Shown one piece after another: positions 30,326-38,270 of a stretch of DNA of 64,000 nucleotides (position 1 is the stretch's first letter; every line of letters starts with the position of its first letter). Location of the stretch: positions 1,550,001 to 1,614,000 of the forward strand of contig NZ_CP157276.1 in NCBI RefSeq assembly GCF_040024445.1, in the 5' to 3' direction. The notes beneath the pieces are model-generated. The model had not been told where the DNA came from. It did no database searches and saw nothing but the letters and a program-made list of their open reading frames with translations. The position numbers were made by a program, and so were the translations under genes. The stretch comes from Prescottella soli (GTDB lineage Bacteria; Actinomycetota; Actinomycetes; Mycobacteriales; Mycobacteriaceae).

Positions 30326-30363
30326 AGAAACCCTGCTCACCGATCTCGGCGAGCAGGGTTTCT
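30326..30363. terminator. Bidirectional terminator between espR-like gene and tRNA-Ala
   Basis: Arms AGAAACCCTGCTC (30326-30338) and GAGCAGGGTTTCT (30351-30363), 13 bp with a 12-nt loop. It begins right after the tRNA CCA end on the minus strand and lies 68 bp after the plus-strand gene, so it could serve both. Confidence 0.75.
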
Positions 30364-30365
30364 GC

Positions 30366-30441
30366 TGGTGGAGCTGAGGGGAATCGAACCCCTGACCTCT
30401 TCGATGCGAACGAAGCGCGCTACCAACTGCGCCACAGCCCC
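30366..30441 (-). tRNA. tRNA-Ala (anticodon CGC)
   Basis: 76 nt including encoded CCA. Acceptor arms GGGGCTG and CAGCTCC pair with G3:U70, the alanine identity element. The anticodon stem CTTCG/CGAAG encloses TTCGCAT (anticodon CGC, reads GCG). The T-arm has TTCGATT. Confidence 0.95.
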
Positions 30442-30534
30442 GAACCACGGTCCCGCTTTCGCTGACCGCTCGAAAACTGTAACAGGACATGACCCCGGAC
30501 AACGAATCGCCTGGTCAGACAACCGCCTCCGCAC

Positions 30535-30572
30535 AAAAAGGAGGCGCCCGATCACCGTGGTGATCGGGCGCC
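30535..30572 (-). terminator. Intrinsic terminator of the glpR gene
   Basis: Perfect 14-bp arms GGCGCCCGATCACC / GGTGATCGGGCGCC (30543-30556, 30559-30572) with a 2-nt loop. On the minus strand it is followed by CTCCTTTTT, giving a real U-tract. Placed 33 bp after the stop at 30605. Confidence 0.85.
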
Positions 30573-30604
30573 CAGCGCTCAACGTGCCTCAGCAGCTCGA
30601 GACG

Positions 30605-31426
30605 TCACATTCCCGACGCCCGCCGCATCCCATCGTCGCGGTAGCCGTCGTAGCCGCGCCCGTCGCCGTACTCCTCGGCCTCGAGGTCGTAGTGCTCAAG
30701 GTGGTCGAACGCCGGGTCCCCGTCGTCGACCTCGAGCACCACGGCTCCGGGTCGACGGAGCCGCGACGGCACGAGCCGCAGCTCCTCGTCGGTGTCGGAC
30801 TCGACGCCCAGCCGGGAACGGCCGAGTCGCGCCGTCCGCCGACGACGGATCTCCTGCTCGAGGTTGACCTGGCGGCGCAGGTACGCCATGTAGCCCACCA
30901 GTCCGCATGCCGCGAGCGCGAACGCCCACCACAGGACGGCGCTGACGGCGACCGCGAGCGCCGCCGTGAGAATCGCGGCGAACACGAGCCCGAGCACGGT
31001 GCGCTGCCGGACCTGATACCGGGCCGCCCGGGCCAGCGCATCGGCCTCAGGGTCGAATCCACCACGACCGCGCCGATTCGGAACGAATTCCCGCGCGGAA
31101 CCGCGCTCGCGGTCGATCTCGTCATCCATCATTTCGGAGTCGGCGTGAACATCCATTCGGTCCTCCGAGTCTGTGCCGTACATGTCGTCGTCGCCGTGTG
31201 TGTCGCTGCTCTGCGAAGTCGGCCCGTGATGCCAGTTCGGATCACTGCGATGTCCCGCCGCGGGACCACGCGCCGGCCGATCCGCGCCTCCTCGGAACAG
31301 CACTCGAGTGGCGAGCGCCGCATCCGTCGTCTGCCGGATTCGAGGCCGCTTGCTCACAAGCATCGGAACAAGGACGAACAGCCAGACGGCAACCAGCGCG
31401 ATCCAGATGATCGAGGAACTCGGCAT
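30605..31426 (-). CDS. glpR: GlpR/SepX-like divisome membrane protein
   Basis: About 273 residues: an N-terminal membrane helix (SSIIWIALVAVWLFVLVPML), a hydrophilic acidic linker, two closely spaced helices (about 137-172), and an Arg-rich then Asp/Glu/Tyr-rich C-terminal tail. Architecture and the position beside rimJ and a MoeA-like gene match Rv0996, Corynebacterium GlpR (membrane receptor of the gephyrin-like Glp) and Streptomyces SepX. These link FtsZ to division and polar growth. ATG 31426 has GGAGGAGG 8 nt upstream. The symbol is assigned by architecture and neighbourhood. Confidence 0.75.
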   Translation of the reverse strand: MPSSSIIWIALVAVWLFVLVPMLVSKRPRIRQTTDAALATRVLFRGGADRPARGPAAGHRSDPNWHHGPTSQSSDTHGDDDMYGTDSEDRMDVHADSEMMDDEIDRERGSAREFVPNRRGRGGFDPEADALARAARYQVRQRTVLGLVFAAILTAALAVAVSAVLWWAFALAACGLVGYMAYLRRQVNLEQEIRRRRTARLGRSRLGVESDTDEELRLVPSRLRRPGAVVLEVDDGDPAFDHLEHYDLEAEEYGDGRGYDGYRDDGMRRASGM

Positions 31427-31888
31427 ACCGGCGACCTCCTCCCATTCGTCTACCAGCACTGATGACGCCCTTGACCCGTTCAGGGTAGTGCCATCGGCCG
31501 CCTCATCCTCGCAGACGCGCCGACTCAGCTTTCGCAGGTGTCACACCCGTCACTCGATTATCGCCCCTCGAGAACGAAATTGCAGCCTCGAGATTCACGG
31601 GCGGCGTCCATCGGCCCGCCCCGACCGACCGGCGGGCGGATCGCACCCCGACCGACGCGCCCGGGGCGATTCCGGCGATTCGCCCGAAACCAAAAATGAC
31701 AAAATTCGCGACCGAATCCGAATTGTTAGCATTCGTTTATCAAATTTATGAAAACTAGTCGCCAAAATCTTACGCGCCAGTGATGGAGCACCAATACTGC
31801 AACCGGGACGTCCCCGTGCGGGAGCCGTCACAACACAGCCCGAGGCCGGTTTGTACCGGTCGCGAACAAACGAAGACGAGGAATTCCC
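31427..31888. other. Porin upstream region with AT-rich island
   Basis: A gap of 462 bp between glpR and the divergent porin. Most is GC-rich, but about 31690-31775 is AT-rich (TTAGCATTCGTTTATCAAAT and similar), the lowest-GC stretch noticed in the window. It probably holds the porin promoter and could be a binding site for Lsr2- or EspR-type proteins. I could not fix a -35/-10 pair and saw no ORF with a credible start. Confidence 0.5.
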
Positions 31889-32626
31889 ATGCTCGTGAAT
31901 CACCAGTCTTTCCTTCGCCGCAAGCTCGCACGCTCCGGTACGGCCGTCCTCGCCGGAGCCGCGGCCCTCGTGCTGACGGTTTCCGTCGGTTCGGCCGGCG
32001 CCGATGTCATGTCCCAGCAGGACACGTCGGCCCACACCGTCAGCTTCGACGGCTGGGACCTCCACATCGACCAGACCGGCCAATCCATCAACAGCGTTCC
32101 GCCGCTGTCCGGAAACCAGTTCACCCGCGACCTCTTCGCAAGCGGGCGCTCACTGGCGACGATCAGCGGCAACGGCGGCGCCCCGATCACCGGTGGCGTG
32201 CTCGAGGTCGGATACCAGATCGGCTACCAGGCCGACGTCTCCAACGGCGCCGTGATCACCGGTACCGCGGGCGTCACGCCGAGCGGGCTCTACATCCCCG
32301 AACAGGCGGAGACCGTGCACATCAGCACTGACCCCAACATCCCGCCGGTCGTCGATTTCTTCAACGGTCAGGCACTCGAGTTGGGCGTCGAGTCGCCGCT
32401 CGCGGGGAACCTCTCGACCCAGGTCGCGCCGGGCACCATCGCGACGGTTCCCGTGCAGAAGAAGGAGTGCAAGTCCACCCAGTGCGCGATCACCCTCCGT
32501 GACGTCCACCTCCAGGTCAACCACGCGATGGGTTCGGTGTCGGTGCGCTCGTACGCGCTGTTCACCGCGTCCACGGATGTCGCCGACGACGTCGTCGTCA
32601 GCTACGGACCGCCGGTCATCGTCTGA
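31889..32626 (+). CDS. MspA family outer-membrane porin
   Basis: 245 residues: signal peptide with long hydrophobic core (cleavage near SAGADV), then a beta-rich mature chain with the MspA-family features (WDLHIDQTGQSINSVPPL near the start; a Gly-rich GYQIGY strand; LQVNHAMGSVSVRSY near the end). Members form octameric channels across the mycolate outer membrane for small hydrophilic solutes. Two Cys (KKECKSTQCAI) are close together. GAGGAA precedes the ATG. Confidence 0.92.
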   Translation: MLVNHQSFLRRKLARSGTAVLAGAAALVLTVSVGSAGADVMSQQDTSAHTVSFDGWDLHIDQTGQSINSVPPLSGNQFTRDLFASGRSLATISGNGGAPITGGVLEVGYQIGYQADVSNGAVITGTAGVTPSGLYIPEQAETVHISTDPNIPPVVDFFNGQALELGVESPLAGNLSTQVAPGTIATVPVQKKECKSTQCAITLRDVHLQVNHAMGSVSVRSYALFTASTDVADDVVVSYGPPVIV

Positions 32627-32637
32627 GACCTGTGCAG

Positions 32638-32674
32638 CGGCCTCGCCGGTAGTCGGGCACCGGCGGGGCCGTTT
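32638..32674 (+). terminator. Terminator of the porin gene
   Basis: Arms CGGCCTCGCCGGT (32638-32650) and ACCGGCGGGGCCG (32659-32671) pair over 13 bp with one G:U, followed by TTT. Located 11 bp after the porin stop. Confidence 0.75.
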
Positions 32675-32702
32675 CGCGCGTCGACACCTCGACCGGGCCG
32701 AA

Positions 32703-33338
32703 CTACGCCCAGTCGGCACGCCCCTCGCGCACCAACCGATCGGACACCGAACCCGGCACCTCCTCGACCGTCATCGCCACCAGCAGATGATCCCGCCACT
32801 GGCCGTCGACGTCGAGATACCGGCGCAGCAGTCCCTCCTCGCGGAACCCCGCATGTCGGAGCACCGCCTGGCTCGCCACGTTCTCCGGCCGCACGGTGGC
32901 CTCCACCCGGTGCAGCCGCATCGGCCCGAAGCAGTGGTCCAACCCGAGCCCGAGCGCCGCGGTCGCGACGCCCTGCCCGCCGACCTCCTTGGCGACCCAG
33001 TAGCCGATCCACGCCGAGGACAGCGCCCCGCGCACGATGTTGCCGACCGTGATCTGGCCGCAGAAGTTGCCGTCCAGTTCGATGGCCATCGGCAGCATCC
33101 GCCCCTTCCGGGCCTCCGAACGCAGGCTCGAGCACAGTCCCGGCCACGCCGTGATGTGGTGCCGGTCCGCCCACGACGCCTGCCCGGTCGGCTCCCACGG
33201 CTCGAGGTGTGCCTGGTTCTCGATACGCAGCCGGCTCCACACGGCGGCGTCCCGCAGTCGGATGGGCCGCAGCGTCACTCGCCCCGCCGCGACGCGCAGC
33301 GGACCGATCCGGGCGGGCCACCCCGGGTGTACCGACAT
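32703..33338 (-). CDS. rimJ: GNAT N-acetyltransferase, RimJ type
   Basis: 211 residues with the RimJ/RimL pattern: RVTLRPIRLRDAAVW, the acetyl-CoA loop around GGQGVATAAL, and VRPENVASQAVLRHAGFREEG. RimJ acetylates the N-terminus of ribosomal protein uS5; the actinobacterial homologue's target is not established. ATG 33338 lies 7 bp after the stop of the moeA-like gene, so the two are co-transcribed. Same order as Rv0994-Rv0995. Confidence 0.9.
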   Translation of the reverse strand: MSVHPGWPARIGPLRVAAGRVTLRPIRLRDAAVWSRLRIENQAHLEPWEPTGQASWADRHHITAWPGLCSSLRSEARKGRMLPMAIELDGNFCGQITVGNIVRGALSSAWIGYWVAKEVGGQGVATAALGLGLDHCFGPMRLHRVEATVRPENVASQAVLRHAGFREEGLLRRYLDVDGQWRDHLLVAMTVEEVPGSVSDRLVREGRADWA

Positions 33339-33345
33339 CGAGCGC

Positions 33346-34605
33346 TCAGCCCCGCTGCGCAAGGAACGCGACTTCCACCTGTTCGCCGGCACGGATCTCG
33401 GTGACGTCCGGCTCGACGAGAACCAGACAGTTGGCCTCGGCCAGCGTCGCGAGCAGATGCGACGACGCGCCCGGCGCACCGCCGAGCGCCTGGACGAGGT
33501 ACTCCCCTGTCGACTCGTCGCGCATCAGCTGACCGCGCAGGAAACCCTTGCGGTTCGCGATGGACGTTATCGGCGTGACCGTCCGCGCGGTGACGATCCT
33601 GCGCATCGGCTGGCGGCGCCCCAGCGCGATACGGATGAGCGGCCGGACCATGACCTCGAACACCACGAGGGCGCTCACCGGGTTGGACGGCAGCAGGAAC
33701 GTCGGTACCTCGTCCCGTCCGAGCTGCCCGAAGCCCTGTACCGAACCCGGATGCATCGCCACGCGCTCCACCTCGAGGTTCCCGAGGTCGGCCAGCGCAT
33801 CGCGGACCTCGTCGGAGGCGCCACCGCCGACGGCTCCCGCGATCACGACGATCTCCGAGCGGATCAGCTGGCCCTCGACCACCTCGCGCAGGCGCCGCGG
33901 ATCCATCGTCGCGATGCCGACCCGATTGACGTCGGCGCCTGCGTCACGTGCCGCGGCCGCGAGCGCGTAGGAGTTGACGTCGTAGACCTGCCCCGGGCCG
34001 GGGGTCCGGTCGACGTCGACGAGTTCGCCGCCGACGGAGATGACCGACAGTCGCGGACGGGGGTGCACGAGCACCTTGTCCCGGCCGACCGCGGCGAGCA
34101 GTCCCACCTGCGCGGCACCGATGATCGTGCCGGCCCGCACGGCGACATCACCCGGCTGGACGTCGTCGCCGGCGCGGCGGACGTAGTCGCCGGACCGGAC
34201 CGGCTTGTAGACCTTGACGCGGGCGTGCCCGCCGTCCGTGCGGTCCATCGGCAGTACCGCGTCCGCCAACGTCGGCAACGGCGCACCGGTGTCGACCCGC
34301 ACTGCCTGACGCGGCTGCAGCCGAATCGGCTGCCGCGAGCCCGCCGTGACCTCGCCGACGACCGGCAGGGTCAGCTCGGTGGGCTCGCCGTCCTCACCGC
34401 GGATATCGGTACCCGCGGCGAGGACGTCGACGCTGCGCACGGCGTATCCGTCGATCGCGGCCTGGTCGAAGCCCGGCAGGGGCCGTTCGGTCACCACTTC
34501 TTCGGCGCACAGCAATCCCTGTGCCTCGGAGATCGCGACCCGGACGGGCCGCGGCGCGACCGCGGCAGCAGTGACTCTCGACTGCTGCTCCTCAACCGAG
34601 CGCAT
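33346..34605 (-). CDS. MoeA/gephyrin-like protein, probable divisome factor Glp
   Basis: 419 residues with all four MoeA domains. In MoeA this fold inserts molybdate into molybdopterin. Several motifs are altered: IDGYA replaces MDGYA, GGEL replaces GDEL, the GGVSVGDYD loop is degenerate (VGGGASDEV), and LPSNPVS replaces LPGNPVS. With a GlpR-like gene two genes downstream, this fits Glp, the corynebacterial gephyrin-like protein that binds FtsZ and the receptor GlpR. GAGGAACC precedes the ATG. It may retain some cofactor role; databases will call it moeA. Confidence 0.85.
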   Translation of the reverse strand: MRSVEEQQSRVTAAAVAPRPVRVAISEAQGLLCAEEVVTERPLPGFDQAAIDGYAVRSVDVLAAGTDIRGEDGEPTELTLPVVGEVTAGSRQPIRLQPRQAVRVDTGAPLPTLADAVLPMDRTDGGHARVKVYKPVRSGDYVRRAGDDVQPGDVAVRAGTIIGAAQVGLLAAVGRDKVLVHPRPRLSVISVGGELVDVDRTPGPGQVYDVNSYALAAAARDAGADVNRVGIATMDPRRLREVVEGQLIRSEIVVIAGAVGGGASDEVRDALADLGNLEVERVAMHPGSVQGFGQLGRDEVPTFLLPSNPVSALVVFEVMVRPLIRIALGRRQPMRRIVTARTVTPITSIANRKGFLRGQLMRDESTGEYLVQALGGAPGASSHLLATLAEANCLVLVEPDVTEIRAGEQVEVAFLAQRG

Positions 34606-34657
34606 GTGGTTCCTCGTCCTCCCGACCCTGTCGACCCGACCCTGTACCTACCGGCGA

Positions 34658-35581
34658 CTACTCGCCGGACGGCTCCTGGAGACGGTCGGTCAGCCACTCA
34701 CGCAGAGACGGGCCGTACTCCTCGCTGTTCAACGCAAAGTCAACCGCAGCGCGCAGGTAGCCGCCGGGATTTCCCAGATCGTGTCGAGTTCCGCGATGGA
34801 CGACGACGTGAACCGGGTGACCCTCCTCGATCAGCAGGGCGATCGCGTCGGTGAGCTGAAGCTCACCACCGGCACCCGGGGTGATCCGGCGCAGCGCGTC
34901 GAAGATCGCCCGGTCGAGCAGGTAGCGGCCCGCTGCCGCGAAGGTCGACGGCGCGTCCTCCATGGCCGGCTTCTCGACCATGCCGGTGACCTTGAGAACG
35001 TCCGGGTTGGTCGTGTCCGGCACGGTCTCGACCTCGAACACGCCGTAGGCGCTGACCTGGTCCTTCGGCACGTCGATCGCGCACAGGACGGTGCCACCAC
35101 GCTTGGCCCGCACGCGGGCCATCGTCTCGAGCACGCCGCGCGGCATGACGAGGTCGTCGGGCAGGAGTACGGCGATCACGTCCTCGTCGTTGTCGAGCAC
35201 CGCCTCGGCGCAGCCGACCGCGTGGCCGAGGCCCAGCGGCTGTTCCTGCACGACGGACTCCACCTCGAGCAGCCCGGGGGCCTTTCGCACCTTCTCCAGA
35301 AGGTGGTACTTGCCACTGGCTTCGAGCTTGCTCTCGAGGACGAGGTCTTCGACGAAGTGGGCGACGACGCCGTCCTTGCCCGGTGAGGTCACGATGACCA
35401 GACGGCTTGCCCCCGAGTCGGCCGCCTCTCCCGCCACCAATTCGATACCGGGGGTGTCGACCACCGGGAGTAACTCCTTCGGCACGGTCTTCGTCGCAGG
35501 TAGGAACCGGGTTCCCATACCTGCAGCGGGAACGACCGCCGTCCGAAAGCACCTGTTGTCATTGGTGACGGCTTCTGTCAT
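34658..35581 (-). CDS. galU: UTP-glucose-1-phosphate uridylyltransferase
   Basis: Makes UDP-glucose for cell-wall and trehalose/glycan synthesis. 307 residues with the nucleotidyltransferase start AVVPAAGMGTRFLPATK, EKPAMEDAPS and the substrate loop GTRHDLGNPGGYL. Upstream gene of the moeA-like/rimJ group with a 52-bp gap. The ATG lies 8 nt after a TAGGGT -10. Confidence 0.96.
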   Translation of the reverse strand: MTEAVTNDNRCFRTAVVPAAGMGTRFLPATKTVPKELLPVVDTPGIELVAGEAADSGASRLVIVTSPGKDGVVAHFVEDLVLESKLEASGKYHLLEKVRKAPGLLEVESVVQEQPLGLGHAVGCAEAVLDNDEDVIAVLLPDDLVMPRGVLETMARVRAKRGGTVLCAIDVPKDQVSAYGVFEVETVPDTTNPDVLKVTGMVEKPAMEDAPSTFAAAGRYLLDRAIFDALRRITPGAGGELQLTDAIALLIEEGHPVHVVVHRGTRHDLGNPGGYLRAAVDFALNSEEYGPSLREWLTDRLQEPSGE

Positions 35582-35589
35582 AACTCACC

Positions 35590-35595
35590 ACCCTA
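35590..35595 (-). promoter_or_regulatory. galU -10 element (leaderless)
   Basis: TAGGGT on the minus strand, then 8 nt, then the galU ATG. Confidence 0.45.
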
Positions 35596-35628
35596 TCCAC
35601 CGGCCCCCGCGGCCGGTCGGAGCGATCC

Positions 35629-35634
35629 TATGGT
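35629..35634 (+). promoter_or_regulatory. -10 element of 5-formyl-THF cyclo-ligase gene (leaderless)
   Basis: TATGGT followed by 7 nt and ATG 35642. An ATG at 35630 lies inside this hexamer and is therefore probably not the start. Confidence 0.5.
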
Positions 35635-35641
35635 TGCGATC

Positions 35642-36247
35642 ATGAATGTGCCGACCAAAGCGGAATGGCGGACCCGTGTGCTAGGGGAACGCCGGGCGGT
35701 CCCACCCGAGACCAGGCGGGCAGAAGCCGAGTCGCTGGTCGAGTTCGTCACATCGGTCACAGCGGTCACGGCGGACCCGGAAGTTGCCACCACGGTGTGC
35801 GCGTACGTCCCCGTCGGTAGCGAGCCCGGCTCGCTGGAGATGCTCGACGCGCTGCGCGACGCGGGCCGCCGGGTCCTGCTGCCGATCACCGGTGAGCCCG
35901 GCCCGCTCGAGTGGGCCGAGTTCACCGGACGGGACGACCTCGTCGCGGCCGGCTACGGGCTGCGCGAGCCGAGCGGTCCGGTACTGCCGTCGACCGAGGT
36001 CGCGGCCGCAACCGTGGTGCTCGTGCCGGCGCTGGCCGTCGACCGACACGGGGTCCGGCTGGGCCGGGGCGCCGGCTTCTACGACCGCACGCTGGGGATG
36101 GCGCGACCCGACGCGATGCTCGTGGCTGTCGTCCGCGACAGCGAACTGGTGCCGCAGTTGCCGGGTGATCCACACGACGTGGCGATGACCCATGCCCTCA
36201 CGCCCGGCCGCGGGCTGGTGCGTCTGGGGGCGGGCGATCCGGAGTAG
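35642..36247 (+). CDS. 5-formyltetrahydrofolate cyclo-ligase
   Basis: ATP-dependent conversion of 5-formyl-THF to 5,10-methenyl-THF. About 201 residues with KAEWRTRVLGERR at the N-terminus, and the family's C-terminal region VPALAVDRHGVRLGRGAGFYDR with the nucleotide-binding Gly/Arg stretch. Divergent from galU. Start set at 35642 from the -10 spacing. Position matches Rv0992c. Confidence 0.93.
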   Translation: MNVPTKAEWRTRVLGERRAVPPETRRAEAESLVEFVTSVTAVTADPEVATTVCAYVPVGSEPGSLEMLDALRDAGRRVLLPITGEPGPLEWAEFTGRDDLVAAGYGLREPSGPVLPSTEVAAATVVLVPALAVDRHGVRLGRGAGFYDRTLGMARPDAMLVAVVRDSELVPQLPGDPHDVAMTHALTPGRGLVRLGAGDPE

Positions 36248-36306
36248 ATCCGGAGTAATCGGCAGGTCCGCTCGCTGCCGTCGGAATAGTCGGCTGGTTC
36301 GCGCTG

Positions 36307-36333
36307 TTGGCACTGTCGACTGTAGAGTGCCAA
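36307..36333. promoter_or_regulatory. CIRCE element (HrcA operator)
   Basis: TTGGCACTG-N9-GAGTGCCAA, with the 9-9-9 layout of CIRCE (TTAGCACTC-N9-GAGTGCTAA). Symmetry extends one base on each side. A TAGAGT -10 (36323-36328) overlaps the right arm, so bound HrcA would block it. It lies 37 bp before the start of the zinc-ribbon gene. Confidence 0.8.
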
Positions 36334-36370
36334 CACCTGCGGTTTGACTACACAATGCGGAGGAACCCCA

Positions 36371-36661
36371 GTGCCCACCTATTCGTACGCCTGCACCGAA
36401 TGCGACAACCGGTTCGACATCGTGCAGTCGTTCACCGACGACACCCTGACCGTCTGCCCGGAGTGCTCCGGCAAGCTCCGCAAGCTGTTCAACTCGGTCG
36501 GCATCGTCTTCAAGGGCAGCGGCTTCTACCGCACGGACAGCCGCGGCGGTTCGAGCACCGCGAGCGAACCGGCGAAGAAGAGCGACTCCTCGTCCAGCAC
36601 GTCGAGCTCGTCGACCTCCAGCTCGTCGTCGAGCGCCTCTGCCCCCGCGGCCGCCAGCTAG
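36371..36661 (+). CDS. FmdB-type zinc-ribbon protein, Ruc (redox-regulated chaperone) homologue
   Basis: 96 residues: a zinc ribbon with CTEC (near residue 9) and CPEC (near 31), then a disordered tail of Ser, Ala and Thr. Its counterpart Rv0991c (Ruc) is reported as a chaperone activated by cysteine oxidation and induced by heat. The GTG start has GGAGGAA upstream. A CIRCE element upstream predicts HrcA repression and heat-shock induction. Confidence 0.85.
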   Translation: MPTYSYACTECDNRFDIVQSFTDDTLTVCPECSGKLRKLFNSVGIVFKGSGFYRTDSRGGSSTASEPAKKSDSSSSTSSSSTSSSSSSASAPAAAS

Positions 36662-36763
36662 TCCGCCGCAGGTTCTCCACAGCCCGCCGTTCATCCACAG
36701 GCGGGCTGCGAACCACGGTTCCGACGGGTTCCGGCCTCCACTCCCGGGCCTAGCGTTCCCGTC

Positions 36764-37468
36764 ATGCCTCTCAATCTGTTCCGTCGCCGCGAAACCGACC
36801 GCAGCGGATCACTCGCGCCGACGATCGGCGACCGACTCGGTCGGCTGGCACGCCCCGGCTGGGCCCGCACCGACACGGCACGGCGGATCGCCGCGGCGAC
36901 ACTCGTCGCCGCGGCCTTCGTGCTGTTCGTCCGCGACCAGCGCGACGACGTCGGTGAGCCGGTGGTCGTCGCTGCGCGCGATCTGACGCCCGGTCACGTC
37001 GTGACCGCCGACGACGTCCGCACCGTCGCCCGTTCACGCGCCGACCTCCCCGACGCCGCGGTGGCCGACCCCGGTGCGGCGGTCGGGCGCACCGTGTCCT
37101 CCCCCGTCCGCGGCGGGGAGATCCTCACCGATGTCCGCCTGCTCGGGCCGCGCCTCGCGGAGGCTGCCGCCGGATCCGCCGACGCCCGCGTGGTGCCCGT
37201 CCGCCTGTCCGACGCCGGGCTCGCGAAGTTCATCCGCGAGGGCGACCGGGTGGACGTCCTCACCGTCGATGCGGCGCACGACGCCGGCACGTCCCGACCG
37301 GCCGCGGCGACCGTCCTGGCGTCCGCCGCGACGGTGGTCCTGGTGGCACCGGACCAACCGTCGGGAGCACGACGGGACCAGGTCGTGATGCTCGCCCTCC
37401 CCGCTCCCCAGGCGAGTGTGGTCGCGGCGGCATCGCTCACCGACGCGATCACCGTGACGCTGCACTAA
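36764..37468 (+). CDS. SAF domain membrane protein (CpaB/RcpC-like)
   Basis: 234 residues: a cytoplasmic basic N-terminus, one membrane helix (about 42-60), then an extracytoplasmic SAF domain (VVVAARDLTPGHVVTADDV ... GGEILTDVRL). SAF proteins of the CpaB type assist Flp-pilus assembly, but no pilus genes lie nearby, so that role is doubtful. Lies between the Ruc homologue and mscL, as Rv0990c does. Confidence 0.8.
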   Translation: MPLNLFRRRETDRSGSLAPTIGDRLGRLARPGWARTDTARRIAAATLVAAAFVLFVRDQRDDVGEPVVVAARDLTPGHVVTADDVRTVARSRADLPDAAVADPGAAVGRTVSSPVRGGEILTDVRLLGPRLAEAAAGSADARVVPVRLSDAGLAKFIREGDRVDVLTVDAAHDAGTSRPAAATVLASAATVVLVAPDQPSGARRDQVVMLALPAPQASVVAAASLTDAITVTLH

Positions 37469-37507
37469 CCTCGCCTCGGTCGGGATATACACACAGAGGG
37501 ACATCAC

Positions 37508-37945
37508 ATGCTCAAGGGCTTCAAGGACTTCCTGCTCCGCGGGAGCGTCCTGGATCTCGCGGTCGCGGTCGTCGTCGGCGCCGCGTTCACCGCGATCGTG
37601 ACCGCGTTCACCAGCAACATCGTCAATCCGCTCGTGGCGGCCGTCGGCGGCTCCAAGGAGTACGGGTTGGGTTTCCACATCATCGCCGGAAACGAGGCGA
37701 CGTACGTCAACCTCGGCGCCGTAATCACCGCGGTCATCAATTTCGTCATCATCGCCGCGGTCGTCTACTTCGTGCTCATCGTGCCGGCGAACGCCGTCAA
37801 GGCCCGCTTCGCGACCGAGGAAGAAGACACGAAGGCGAGTGAGGCCGATCTGCTCATCCAGATCCGCGACATCCTGGCGGAGGGCCGCATCGGCGAGGCG
37901 GCCGGGGACTCGCAGGACGGAAAGCACACCCGGATTCTCGATTAG
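37508..37945 (+). CDS. mscL: Large-conductance mechanosensitive channel
   Basis: 145 residues. N-terminal amphipathic helix (MLKGFKDFLLRG), TM1 (LDLAVAVVVGAAFTAIVTAF), an extracytoplasmic loop, TM2 (VINFVIIAAVVYFVLIV) and a charged C-terminal helix (SEADLLIQIRDIL). A pentameric safety valve opened by membrane tension at osmotic downshock. Followed by a strong terminator. Confidence 0.97.
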   Translation: MLKGFKDFLLRGSVLDLAVAVVVGAAFTAIVTAFTSNIVNPLVAAVGGSKEYGLGFHIIAGNEATYVNLGAVITAVINFVIIAAVVYFVLIVPANAVKARFATEEEDTKASEADLLIQIRDILAEGRIGEAAGDSQDGKHTRILD

Positions 37946-37964
37946 CCGCTCGATCCAGAACGAG

Positions 37965-38002
37965 GAAGGAGCCCATCCGATCGGATTCGGATGGGCTCCT
38001 TC
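37965..38002. terminator. Bidirectional terminator between mscL and the pepD-moaB2 group
   Basis: 16-bp perfect arms (GAAGGAGCCCATCCGA / TCGGATGGGCTCCTTC) with a 6-nt loop, 19 bp after mscL and 36 bp after the convergent small gene. Confidence 0.85.
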
Positions 38003-38038
38003 GCCGTTGTCGTCTCGCTGTCGGGGGCGGAGCGCCGG

Positions 38039-38254
38039 TCAGCCGTGGTGCGGCGGCACCTGCCGCCGTAGCCAGTCGTCCTGGCCGCCGTCCGAGGAGG
38101 ACGCACCGTCCCTGGAGCGTTCGTCGGAGGTCTGCTCCGGCAGAACGGTTCCGAAGATGGCGTCCAGTCGGGCTCGATCGATGCGGGCCCGCCTTGAAGC
38201 CGCGGACGACCGGCTCTCTGCCGACGAGCCGGTGTCCGTCTGTTCCTCCGACAT
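38039..38254 (-). CDS. Small hydrophilic protein downstream of moaB2
   Basis: 71 residues, Ser/Asp/Arg-rich and probably disordered apart from a central helix (RRARIDRARLDAIFGTVLPEQTSDE). It starts 16 bp after the moaB2 stop and ends before a strong terminator, so it is the last gene of that unit. The central helix followed by QDDWLRRQVPPHHG recalls short conserved actinobacterial proteins; function unknown. Confidence 0.7.
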   Translation of the reverse strand: MSEEQTDTGSSAESRSSAASRRARIDRARLDAIFGTVLPEQTSDERSRDGASSSDGGQDDWLRRQVPPHHG

Positions 38255-38270
38255 GTCTGTTCGTGCCGTC

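Noticed and set aside
34621-34645. CCCGACCCTGT direct repeat (period 14) in the moeA-like leader
   Set aside because: Only two copies within a short leader next to the ribosome site; may be chance in GC-rich DNA.
36764-37468. Pilus assembly gene (cpaB)
   Set aside because: The SAF domain is real, but no tad/flp genes are near, so a pilus role is not claimed.
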